This document shows positions 21,047 to 28,615 of a stretch of 29,354 nucleotides of DNA, one piece after another (positions within the stretch are counted from its first letter, which is position 1; every line of letters starts with the position of its first letter). The notes under the pieces are model-generated. The model ran no database searches. It worked only from the letters and a program-made list of their open reading frames with translations, and was not told where the DNA came from. Where the stretch lies: positions 1 to 29,354 of the forward strand of contig DASSKK010000078.1 in the NCBI GenBank assembly GCA_035690495.1. The letters are read 5' to 3'. The position numbers and the translations under genes are program-made. Origin of the DNA: DASSKK01 sp035690495 (GTDB lineage Bacteria > Actinomycetota > Actinomycetes > Propionibacteriales > Nocardioidaceae).

Positions 21047-22126
21047 CTAGGCAGAGGCGGTGAGGAAGCCGAAAAGGGCGGCGCGGAACTCGTCGGGTCT
21101 CTCGATGTGCGGGGAGTGCCCGGCGCCCTCGACGACCACCTCCTCGACCCGGCCGCCGTCGGAGCGGTAGCGGTCCAGCACGTCCCGGGTCTGGGACACC
21201 ATCGGCTGCGGGGGTACGACGTCCTCGCCCGGCCAGCCGGGGATCGCGCCGAGCCGGCCGAGCACGGCCAGGTCGAACATCGAGGCGTCGGACACGATCT
21301 GATCCGCGGAGCCGTGCACCCACAGCACGGGCGGCTTCGGGTCGGCGTCCACGATGCCGGTCAGATTGCAGTGCGTCGGGGCCATCGTGTTGAGCACCCC
21401 GCGGCCGCCGGGCGCCGTGCCCGGCCAGGTCTCGGACGGCACTTGGTCCCCCGGGTAGAAGTCGGTGCCGATCCGGGTGGAGAGCATCGACTCCACGAAT
21501 GCCTCGTCACGGACCCCGTCCGGAACCGACGCGAAGTAGAAGGTGTTCATCACCCCGCGCGGGGAGGCCGCGTCGGTCCCGGCGGAGTCGTGCGCCGCGA
21601 TGCGGGCCACGAACTCCGGGTTCGCCGTACCCCCGCCGGACCCGGCACCGTCGGGGGCGAGCAGTGAGCCGTCGGCGCGAGTGCCTCCGAAGCCGTACGG
21701 CGAGACCGGGTTCACCAGTGTCAGGCTGGCCACCCTCGACGGATGGTCGATCAGCAGGCGCATGACCACACCTCCGCCCATGCTCCAGCCCGCCAGGTGC
21801 ACCGCATCGATCTCGAGAGCGTCGAGCAGGGCGGCCAGGTCGTCGGAGAAGTCCCGCAAGCCCCTCGTGGCGTCGATCGGCAACGGCTCGGTGCCGCCGA
21901 AGCCACGGAGGTCGGCCGCCAGCCCTCGCACACCTGCCGGCAGGGCCAGCATCGTCTCCTCCCAGAACACCGAGTCGGACACGTTCCCGTGCACGAACAG
22001 CACCGGGGCGCCGGCCGACCGGCCGTCGTGCCGGACGAATGTGTCGGCGCGCGTCGGGTCGCCGCTGGGGACGAACATCGTCTCGATCCCTGCCATCGCG
22101 GGGCTGCCATGCCTCGCCTCGGTCAT
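21047..22126 (-). CDS. Alpha/beta-fold hydrolase (second of two)
   Basis: 359 aa, starting at ATG 22126, with a 4-bp ATGA overlap with the upstream hydrolase. The catalytic triad is nucleophile Ser115 in AGWSMGGG, acid Asp275 in HGSADQIVSD, and His337 in GAGHSPH. The oxyanion region is VLFVHGNVSDSVFW. A long cap between residues about 140 and 265 (SPYGFGGTRADGSLLAPDG..., ending THCNLTGIVD) includes a Gly-rich loop. The family includes esterases, C-C bond hydrolases of ring-cleavage products and dehalogenases; the exact reaction is not readable. It is the last enzyme of the livG-to-hydrolase operon. Confidence 0.9.
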   Translation of the reverse strand: MTEARHGSPAMAGIETMFVPSGDPTRADTFVRHDGRSAGAPVLFVHGNVSDSVFWEETMLALPAGVRGLAADLRGFGGTEPLPIDATRGLRDFSDDLAALLDALEIDAVHLAGWSMGGGVVMRLLIDHPSRVASLTLVNPVSPYGFGGTRADGSLLAPDGAGSGGGTANPEFVARIAAHDSAGTDAASPRGVMNTFYFASVPDGVRDEAFVESMLSTRIGTDFYPGDQVPSETWPGTAPGGRGVLNTMAPTHCNLTGIVDADPKPPVLWVHGSADQIVSDASMFDLAVLGRLGAIPGWPGEDVVPPQPMVSQTRDVLDRYRSDGGRVEEVVVEGAGHSPHIERPDEFRAALFGFLTASA

Positions 22127-23001
22127 CGGCCGGCCACCTCTTGCAGGGTCTCCGACACGGTCTTGGCCCCGTCGCCGAGCACGACCGTGTAGTGGTTGAC
22201 GTCCTCCACCTCCCGCAGGTCGAGCTCGGGATAGCTCTCGCGGTGGGCCGCGAACAGGTCCGGCGGGTAGAGGCCGCCGGGTTCGGCCAGCAGGCCCGCC
22301 GGCGCGCGCAGGAACACCGAGCCCGCGGGCAGGGCTCGCGCCGCAGTCTCGACCATGGCCGGGTCCAGCAGGTCCCGCGAGTCGTCGGTGACCGCCTCCA
22401 GCGACACGCACGAGCGGCACTCGGGCGGGTCGCCGACGAGGTCGTAGGTGAGGTAGTCCTCGATCGCCGGTGACCAGGCAGGGCCGACCGCCGGGTGGTC
22501 GCGCCAGAAGTCGAGGTACGCCGCACGGCTCGCGAACGTCATCGTCAGCCGGTCCGCTGCGGGTCCGATCGTCGCGGCCAGCGCCTGCTCGGGTGTGACG
22601 CCCTCGGGGACCGCCGGCAGCGGCAGCCCCCCGTCGATGAGGACGACGCCGGCCACCCGGTCCGGGTGCCGTCGAGCGAACTCGCTGACCACGAAGCCGC
22701 CCATCGAGTGCCCGGCGAGCGCGACGCGGTCCTGGCCGGCCGCGTCGACCACCGCCAGCAGGTCGGCGGCATGACGCGAGATCCCCGCCGCACCGTCCAG
22801 CTCGGCGCTGCGCCCGCGTCCGCGCAGGTCCGGTGCGAGGATGCTCACTTGGTTCTGCTCGGCGACCAGGGCCCAGCACCGGTGGTTGGCGGTCACCCCG
22901 TGCGCGGCCAGCACGACCGGTGCCTGCGGGTCGGAGGCCGTCCAGCGGCCCACCCGCAGGCTGCCGCCGTCCACCGGGACGTCCAAGGTCTCGTAGCTCA
23001 T
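22123..23001 (-). CDS. Alpha/beta-fold hydrolase (first of two)
   Basis: 292 aa, starting at ATG 23001, whose ATGA overlaps the SDR stop. The nucleophile is Ser99 in AGHSMGGF; the catalytic His is probably His270 in VEDVNHYTVVLG; the oxyanion loop is LAAHGVTANHRCW. PDLRGRGRS is the usual strand-4 motif. A cap region around 140-225 contains CRSCV. It differs clearly from the next hydrolase, so the pair is not a recent duplication. It presumably acts on an ester, lactone or ring-cleavage intermediate of the pathway encoded by the operon. Confidence 0.9.
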   Translation of the reverse strand: MSYETLDVPVDGGSLRVGRWTASDPQAPVVLAAHGVTANHRCWALVAEQNQVSILAPDLRGRGRSAELDGAAGISRHAADLLAVVDAAGQDRVALAGHSMGGFVVSEFARRHPDRVAGVVLIDGGLPLPAVPEGVTPEQALAATIGPAADRLTMTFASRAAYLDFWRDHPAVGPAWSPAIEDYLTYDLVGDPPECRSCVSLEAVTDDSRDLLDPAMVETAARALPAGSVFLRAPAGLLAEPGGLYPPDLFAAHRESYPELDLREVEDVNHYTVVLGDGAKTVSETLQEVAGR

Positions 23002-23783
23002 CGTGCGGTCCACCCTCCGTCGATCGACACCGAGGTGCCTGTGATGAACGAGCCGGCCGGGGAGCACAGGTAGGCCACCATCTCGGCGACCTCGGCCGGT
23101 TCGACCAGCCGCTTGACCGCGCACTCGGCGACCATCACCTTGTCCACCACCTCGGACTCGTCGATGCCGTGCATCCGCGCCTGGTCGGCGATCTGCGTCT
23201 CCACGAGCGGCGTGCGCACGTAGCCGGGACTGACGCAGTTCGACGTCACGCCCTTCCCGCCTGCCTCGAGCGCAATCACCTTCGACAGGCCCTCGAGGCC
23301 ATGCTTGGCGGCGACGTAGGCCGACTTGTACGGCGAGGCGACCAGCCCGTGCGCGGAGGAGATGTTCACCACTCGTCCCCAGCCGGAGGAGTACATGTGC
23401 GGCAGCGCGGCACGCACCAGCCGGAACGGCGACTCGAGCATCAGCCGCAGGATCAGGCTGAACCGCTCGGGCGGGAACTCCTCGATCGGGGCGACGTGCT
23501 GGATGCCGGCGTTGTTGACCAGCACGTCCACGTCGAGGCTGTGTCCTTCCGGCCCACCCCCGCCGGGGCCGTCCAGCGCGCCCAGGTCGGCAAGGTCGAC
23601 CGTCCAGGCCTCACCGCCCACCTCGGCCGCGGCCTTGCCCGCCGCCTCCTCGTCGAGGTCGGCGACGGTCACGGCTGCGCCAGCGGCGGCGAGACGTCGC
23701 GCGCACGCCAGCCCGATGCCGCTGGCACCGCCGGTGACCAGGGCCCGCTTGCCGGCCAGGTCTGGCTCCGACATTCCCGTCAT
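22998..23783 (-). CDS. Short-chain dehydrogenase, 3-hydroxybutyrate dehydrogenase-like
   Basis: 261 aa, starting at ATG 23783, which overlaps the TetR stop by ATGA. A second ATG at 23774 is possible but would break the overlap pattern. It has the classical SDR Rossmann fold: GGASGIG (18-24) for NAD(H), NNAG (90-93), catalytic Ser143, Tyr156 and Lys160 (YVAAK), and NCVSPGYVRTPLVETQI. The last motif is close to D-3-hydroxybutyrate dehydrogenases. A Gly/Pro-rich stretch (LDGPGGGGPEG) lies between beta-3 and beta-4. Operon context suggests oxidation of a hydroxy-acid or hydroxyacyl intermediate after CoA activation. Confidence 0.93.
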   Translation of the reverse strand: MTGMSEPDLAGKRALVTGGASGIGLACARRLAAAGAAVTVADLDEEAAGKAAAEVGGEAWTVDLADLGALDGPGGGGPEGHSLDVDVLVNNAGIQHVAPIEEFPPERFSLILRLMLESPFRLVRAALPHMYSSGWGRVVNISSAHGLVASPYKSAYVAAKHGLEGLSKVIALEAGGKGVTSNCVSPGYVRTPLVETQIADQARMHGIDESEVVDKVMVAECAVKRLVEPAEVAEMVAYLCSPAGSFITGTSVSIDGGWTAR

Positions 23784-24403
23784 GCGTCCTCCTGTTGGTC
23801 GTCGTTCCCACTGCCCAGACCACGTCTCACGAACCGCATCGTCTCCTCGAACACGTGGTCGGGGATGGTGTGCCGCTCGTCCCACAGCACGTAGCGCATC
23901 CCGATCAGCTCGCCGGTCCCCATCAACGCCCAGGCGACGACGTCAGGGTCCAGGTCGGCGACCTCGCCGGCGCCACGCGCCCGGGTGAGCCCCTCGACGT
24001 ACCCCTCGACGATCCGCTCGTAGTGCAGCCTCAACGTGTGCGGCGAGACGAACTCGGCCTGCCTGATGATCCGGTACAGCGCCGGGTGCTCCCCGGTGAA
24101 GCGGAAGAACGCCTCGAACCCGCGGCGCTCGGCGTCGGAGCGGGTGGTGCCCTGCGAGCTCGCCTCGGCCATCGCCTGTCGCACCCGGTGGTTGAGGTCG
24201 ATCACCAGCTCGTCGAAGATCTCCTGCTTGCCGGAGAAGTAGATGTAGAACGTGCCCTGGGCGACCCCGGCGGCCTCGGTGATCTTGACGATGGAAGCGT
24301 CGTGGTAACCGCGCTCCGCGAACACCCGCTCGGCCGCCTCCAGCAGCCGCCGCCGGGTGTTGCTGCCGCGGTCGGTGCGCGGCACCCGGTCCTGGTTGCT
24401 CAT
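23780..24403 (-). CDS. TetR/AcrR family transcriptional regulator
   Basis: 207 aa, starting at ATG 24403. The N-terminal helix-turn-helix (about 18-62) reads RRRLLEAAERVFAERGYHDASI, then ITEAAGVAQGTFYIYFSGKQEIF, a textbook TetR DNA-binding domain. The C-terminal ligand/dimer domain (about 80-190) contains a GEHPALYRIIRQAEF helix of the kind seen in regulators of fatty-acid and CoA metabolism. The gene overlaps both neighbours by 4 bp, so it is made together with the enzymes. It probably represses the operon and responds to its substrate or CoA thioester. Its operator is probably upstream of livG, outside the window. Confidence 0.95.
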   Translation of the reverse strand: MSNQDRVPRTDRGSNTRRRLLEAAERVFAERGYHDASIVKITEAAGVAQGTFYIYFSGKQEIFDELVIDLNHRVRQAMAEASSQGTTRSDAERRGFEAFFRFTGEHPALYRIIRQAEFVSPHTLRLHYERIVEGYVEGLTRARGAGEVADLDPDVVAWALMGTGELIGMRYVLWDERHTIPDHVFEETMRFVRRGLGSGNDDQQEDA

Positions 24404-25914
24404 CGCTGCTCCCCCTTCCGGTTCTCCAGCCCGTCACGCAGCGCCGGCCGGTCGATCTTGCCCGACCCGGTCAGCGGCAGCGCGTCGTCGACGACGACAC
24501 GCCGCGGCACCTTGAAGCCGGCCAGGTGCTGGCGGACCCCGGCCCGGACCCGCTCGGGGTCGAGGGCCGCGCCTGCCCGGGGCACCACGAAGGCGACGCC
24601 GACCTCGCCCCACTGCTCGTCCGGGACACCGACCACCGCTGCGGCGGCGACGTCGGGGTCGCGGAGCAGCGCCTGCTCCACCTCGCCGGGGTAGACGTTC
24701 TCCCCGCCGCTGATGTACATCGTGGTCGACCGGCCGACCAGCCGGTAGCCGCCATCCGAGCCGCGCTCCGCGATGTCGCCGGTGACCAGCCAGCCGCCGG
24801 CGAGCGCACGCGCGGTCTCCTCCGGCCTGCCCCAGTAGCCCATGAACACGTTCGGCCCGCGGACCACCAGCTCACCCCGGTCGCCCTCGGCGGGCCGTCC
24901 GGTGACCGGGTCGCGGAGCGCCACCTCGACCTCGGGATAGGGGAGCATGCCACCGCCCGGCTCCGCCTGGCACAGCACGTTGGGGCCGGCCTCGGTGAGC
25001 CCGTAGCCGGCCACCAGCGGCAGCCCACACCCGGTCCAGGTCGCCAGCAGCCGGTCCGAGGTGGGCGCGCCGCCGACAAGGGGCAGGCGGAGGCTGGACA
25101 GGTCGGTCCCGGCGAACCCGGGGCGCTCCGCGAGCATCTGGTACGACGTGGGGACGCCCATCGTTACGGTCACCCGCTCCTCGGCGACGCGCGCCAGGAC
25201 CGTGTCGGGGTCGAACGCCGGCTCCACGACCACCCGCGCACCGGTCAGCCAGGCCAGCAGCGGCTGGACGTTCCAGGCCGCGACGTGGAACTGCGGCAGC
25301 ACGACCAGCACCACGTCCTCGGGGGTCATCGCGATCCGCCCGTCCAGCGACCGGTTGGTCCACCAGCAGTTCGCGTGGCTGAGCAGGATCCCCTTCGGGG
25401 CTCCGGTGCTGCCGGAGCTGTAGAGCAGCAGCACGGGGTCCTCGAGGCTCAGCTGGCCGGTCCCGCCCTCCGCACGGGACCGCAGGTCCGGCAGGTCGTC
25501 CTCGAGTTCCTCGGCCCCGAGCAGCACGCTCGGCGGCGGGTCGTCGAGCAGAGCACCTGCCTGACGCACGGCGGTCCGGTGGCTGGTGTCCGTGGCGACG
25601 AGCGCCGGCCGGGCGTCCTCGAGCATGGCCGCGAGCTCCGTCGTACCCGCCCGCCAGGACAGCGGCACGAGCACCAGCCCGGCCTTCGCACAGGCGAAGA
25701 AGGCCACGACGTGGTCGGCGCTGTTCGCGGTCACGGTGGCGAGCCGGTCCCCGCGCCCGAGCCCGGCGGCACGCAGCCGTTCCGAGAGCCGGGCCGACCG
25801 TTCCTCGAGGTCGGCGTAGCTGAGCCGGGCGGCGCCGTCCTGGACCGCGACCCGGCCCGCGCCGTGCCGGGCACCGTGCGCCGGCCAGTCGCCGAGGAGC
25901 AGGGGCGCACTCAT
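24400..25914 (-). CDS. AMP-dependent acyl-CoA synthetase/ligase
   Basis: 504 aa, starting at ATG 25914, whose ATGA overlaps livM. It activates a carboxylic acid to its CoA thioester through an acyl-AMP intermediate. ANL-family motifs in order: the P-loop YSSGSTGAPKG (165-175), VLPQFHVAAWN, the A5 motif GYGLTEAGPN, GWLVTGDIAERGSDGGYRLVGR, the hinge SGGENVYPGEVE, and the catalytic Lys486 in TGSGKIDR. The substrate pocket cannot be assigned to a particular acid by eye. Clustering with a branched-chain-type ABC transporter suggests that the transporter brings in the acid it activates. Confidence 0.95.
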   Translation of the reverse strand: MSAPLLLGDWPAHGARHGAGRVAVQDGAARLSYADLEERSARLSERLRAAGLGRGDRLATVTANSADHVVAFFACAKAGLVLVPLSWRAGTTELAAMLEDARPALVATDTSHRTAVRQAGALLDDPPPSVLLGAEELEDDLPDLRSRAEGGTGQLSLEDPVLLLYSSGSTGAPKGILLSHANCWWTNRSLDGRIAMTPEDVVLVVLPQFHVAAWNVQPLLAWLTGARVVVEPAFDPDTVLARVAEERVTVTMGVPTSYQMLAERPGFAGTDLSSLRLPLVGGAPTSDRLLATWTGCGLPLVAGYGLTEAGPNVLCQAEPGGGMLPYPEVEVALRDPVTGRPAEGDRGELVVRGPNVFMGYWGRPEETARALAGGWLVTGDIAERGSDGGYRLVGRSTTMYISGGENVYPGEVEQALLRDPDVAAAAVVGVPDEQWGEVGVAFVVPRAGAALDPERVRAGVRQHLAGFKVPRRVVVDDALPLTGSGKIDRPALRDGLENRKGEQR

Positions 25915-26972
25915 GCGCTGGCCCGCTTTCTGGCCGGGAGCCGGACCCACGAGCGCACCGGCCGGCCGCCCGGCCGGACCAGGGAGGCGACCCCGCCGGG
26001 CAGGAACAGCACCACCAGCACGAACAGCACGCCGAGGATGAACAGCGGCTGGGACAGCGGGACGCGCGCGACCGCGGGCAGCGCCGCGACGGTGTCGGAG
26101 CCGGCGAGCGCGCCGAGCCGCTGGTCGAGCAGCGTGTAGGCGAATCCGCCCAGCATCGCGCCCCAGCGCACCCCGGTGCCGCCGAGGACCACCATCACCA
26201 GCAGCGCCAGGGTGAACTCCGGAGTGGTGACGTCCGCGGTGGCTCCGCCGACCAGCAGCACGTACACCACCCCGCACAGCGTCGCCAGCGTCGAGCCGGT
26301 CACGAACGCGAGAAGCTTGAACGTGTAGCTGCGCACCCCGAGCACCGCGATGCGCTGCTCGTTCTCACGGATCGCCGCCCACACGTGACCGGCCGCCGAC
26401 GTGGTGGTCAGCCGGACCACGAGGTAGACCACGACCGCGAGGGCGAGGGCGAGCCAGTACACGTTGCGGGTGTTCACAACGCCGACGAGCGCCTCGGGCA
26501 GCCGGGACACGTCCAGGCCCAGCCCCTGCTCACCGCCGGTGACGCGCAGCGGGTCCTGCACCACCAGCACCGAGCCGGCCTGCGCGAAGGCGAGCGTGAC
26601 CATGGCGAAGGCGATGCCGCGCACGCGGAGGCTGACCGCGCCGGCCAGCGCGGAGAGCACCAGTCCGCAGCCCAGCGCGAGCAGCACCGCCGGCGCCGGT
26701 GCCCAGTGCCAGACGCCGAGCGCGATGGCCATCACGTAGACACCGACGGCGAAGTAAAGCGCGTGCCCGAACGACAGCAGCCCGGTGAACCCGAACAGCA
26801 GGTCGTAGCTGAGCGCGAGCGCCGCGAACACCAGGCAGATCGCCAGCAGCTGCAGGGTTCCGGGGCTGGCGAACTCGCCTGGCAGCACGCCCGGGACGGT
26901 GAGCGCGGAGAAAGGCAGCAGTGCCAGCACGACCACCAGCGTGATCCCGCCGAGCAGCCGGGCCCGCCTCAC
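25911..26972 (-). CDS. livM: Branched-chain amino-acid-type ABC transporter permease LivM
   Basis: 353 aa, starting at GTG 26972, whose GTGA overlaps the livH stop. About ten hydrophobic helices are present, with the LivM core SYDLLFGFTGLLSFGHALYF and GIAFAMVTLAFAQ. The EAA-like cytoplasmic loop AIRENEQRIAVLGVRSYTFKL couples to the ATPases, followed by VVLGGTGVRWGAMLGG. It forms the membrane channel with LivH. In HAAT transporters of catabolic operons such permeases often carry aromatic or other organic acids rather than amino acids. A basic tail (VRLPARKRASA) ends the protein. Confidence 0.95.
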   Translation of the reverse strand: MRRARLLGGITLVVVLALLPFSALTVPGVLPGEFASPGTLQLLAICLVFAALALSYDLLFGFTGLLSFGHALYFAVGVYVMAIALGVWHWAPAPAVLLALGCGLVLSALAGAVSLRVRGIAFAMVTLAFAQAGSVLVVQDPLRVTGGEQGLGLDVSRLPEALVGVVNTRNVYWLALALAVVVYLVVRLTTTSAAGHVWAAIRENEQRIAVLGVRSYTFKLLAFVTGSTLATLCGVVYVLLVGGATADVTTPEFTLALLVMVVLGGTGVRWGAMLGGFAYTLLDQRLGALAGSDTVAALPAVARVPLSQPLFILGVLFVLVVLFLPGGVASLVRPGGRPVRSWVRLPARKRASA

Positions 26973-27847
26973 AGCGTCCTCCCCAGCAGACCCTGCGGCC
27001 GCACCAGCAGCACCAGCGCGAGCAGCAGTACGACGGACAGGTCGCCGATCCCGCTGGCCGCGTAGTAGTTGGTGAACTGCTGGACCAGCCCCACGACCGC
27101 GGCCGCGAGCGCGGACCCGGGCACCGACCCGAGGCCGCCGATCACCACCACGATGAACGCGTAGATGAGCAGTGACGAGCCGAGCCCGGGGGTCACCGAC
27201 CCGAAGTACACGCCGGCCAGCGCACCCGCGAGACCGGCTGCGGCACCGCCGAGCGTGAACACCAGCGTGAACGCCCGCCGTACGTCGATGCCGAGCGCGG
27301 TGACCATCGCCCGGTTCTCCACCCCGGCGCGGACCACCAGCCCGTAGCGGGTGCGGCGCAGGAACAGCACGAACAGCCCGAGCACCACCAGCCCGGCCAG
27401 CACGGTGACCACCCGGCCGTGCGGGATCAACGCTCCGGCGACGCTGCTGGTGTCGGTCATCCAGGACGGCACCGGGTACACCTTCGGGTCGGTGCCCCAG
27501 ATCCCGCTGAGCAGCGCGACGATCGCCAGCGCCAGGCCGACGGTGACCAGCACCTGGGCGACCTCCCGCTCGTAGAGCGGTCGCACCAGCAGCAGCTCCA
27601 CGAGCGCGGCCAGCACCGCGCTGCCGACCGTGCCCGCGACCACCGCGACCAGCATCCGGGCGGTCGCCGGACCTCCCACGTGCACCGACGCCCACCAGCC
27701 GAGGTAGGCGCCGACGCCCAGCACCGCGCCGTGCGCGAAGTTCAGCACCCGCATCAGCCCGAAGATCAGCGAGAGGCCGGAGGCGATCAGGAAGTACAGC
27801 GCGCCGAGCCCGAGCCCGGTCACGGTCAGCACGATGACGGTGCTCAT
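26969..27847 (-). CDS. livH: Branched-chain amino-acid-type ABC transporter permease LivH
   Basis: 292 aa, starting at ATG 27847, whose ATGA overlaps livF. It has about eight membrane helices. LivH signatures are LYFLIASGLSLIFGLMRVLNFAHGA at the N-terminus (split over the first two helices), RPLYEREVAQVLVTVGLA, RTRYGLVVRAGVENRAMVTALGIDVR for ATPase contact, and GGLGSVPGSALAAAVVG. It pairs with LivM. No substrate-binding protein (LivK) gene lies in the window; it may be upstream of livG or elsewhere. Confidence 0.95.
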   Translation of the reverse strand: MSTVIVLTVTGLGLGALYFLIASGLSLIFGLMRVLNFAHGAVLGVGAYLGWWASVHVGGPATARMLVAVVAGTVGSAVLAALVELLLVRPLYEREVAQVLVTVGLALAIVALLSGIWGTDPKVYPVPSWMTDTSSVAGALIPHGRVVTVLAGLVVLGLFVLFLRRTRYGLVVRAGVENRAMVTALGIDVRRAFTLVFTLGGAAAGLAGALAGVYFGSVTPGLGSSLLIYAFIVVVIGGLGSVPGSALAAAVVGLVQQFTNYYAASGIGDLSVVLLLALVLLVRPQGLLGRTL

Positions 27848-28611
27848 CGGGCGGCTCCGGTCTCCGCGGACACCCCGAGCAGCTGCCGGGTGAGTGCCTC
27901 GTCGTCCAGCAGCGCGGCCGCGTCACCGTCGTGCACCACCCGGCCCTGGTTGAGCACCACGGCGTGCCTGGCCAGCCGGCCGACCACACTGAGGTTCTGC
28001 TCGACCAGCAGCACCGGGACCGTCTGCGCGACCCGTTCCAGCACCCTCGCGACCTCGCCCACCACCTGCGGGGCGAGCCCCTTGGTGGGCTCGTCGACGA
28101 GCAGCAGCCGGTTCTCGGCGAGCAGCACCCTGGCCAGCGCGACCATCTGCTGCTGACCACCGGACAGCGTCCCGGCCCGCTGCCGCAGCCGGCGGCGCAG
28201 GTCCGGGAACAGCTCGAACACCGCGTCGTACCTCGGCTCCGCGGTGCCCCGCTCGGCGAGCCGCAGGTTCTCCGCGACGGTGAGCCCTGAGAACACCTCG
28301 CGGTCCTCCGGGACGTAGCCGACACCGCGCTGCACGATCCGGTGCGTGGGCAGCCCGTCGATGCTCTCCCCGTCCAGCCGCACCGAGCCAGTGCGGGGTC
28401 GCAGCCCCATCACCGCGAGCAGCGTGGTGGTCTTGCCGACGCCGTTGCGGCCGAGCAGAGCGGTGACGCCGGTGGGCGCCACGTCGAAGGAGACCCCGTG
28501 CAGGATCTGCGACCCGGCAATGCGCACCTGTACGTCGGACAGCCGCAGCACCGGCTCCGCGGTCACCCCGGCTCCAGCCACTGGCGCTCCAGCCACAGGC
28601 GCTCCAGTCAC
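27844..28611 (-). CDS. livF: ABC transporter ATPase LivF
   Basis: 255 aa, starting at GTG 28611, whose GTGA overlaps the livG stop. The nucleotide-binding domain has Walker A GRNGVGKTT, Q-loop GYVPEDREVFSGLTV (typical of LivF), signature LSGGQQQMVALAR, Walker B LLLVDEPTKGLAP and switch His in LLVEQNLS-type form. The N-terminus carries a low-complexity leader TGAPVAGAPVAGAG encoded by a 15-bp tandem repeat. A later start near the conserved LRLSDV would remove it but would lose the overlap. Confidence 0.94.
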   Translation of the reverse strand: MTGAPVAGAPVAGAGVTAEPVLRLSDVQVRIAGSQILHGVSFDVAPTGVTALLGRNGVGKTTTLLAVMGLRPRTGSVRLDGESIDGLPTHRIVQRGVGYVPEDREVFSGLTVAENLRLAERGTAEPRYDAVFELFPDLRRRLRQRAGTLSGGQQQMVALARVLLAENRLLLVDEPTKGLAPQVVGEVARVLERVAQTVPVLLVEQNLSVVGRLARHAVVLNQGRVVHDGDAAALLDDEALTRQLLGVSAETGAAR

Positions 28612-28615
28612 AGGG
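28571..28615. repeat. 3 x 15-bp minisatellite across the livG/livF junction
   Basis: Units GCTCCAGCCACTGGC (28571), GCTCCAGCCACAGGC (28586) and GCTCCAGTCACAGGG (28601). The array encodes the GAPVA repeats at the LivF N-terminus, and its last unit also holds the GTG start of livF and the stop of livG. Confidence 0.85.

Noticed and set aside
26973..28325. Long N-terminal extension of the livM frame
   Set aside because: It is livH and livF read in the wrong frame. The GTGA overlap at 26969-26972 and the LivM start VRRARLLGG fix the gene start.
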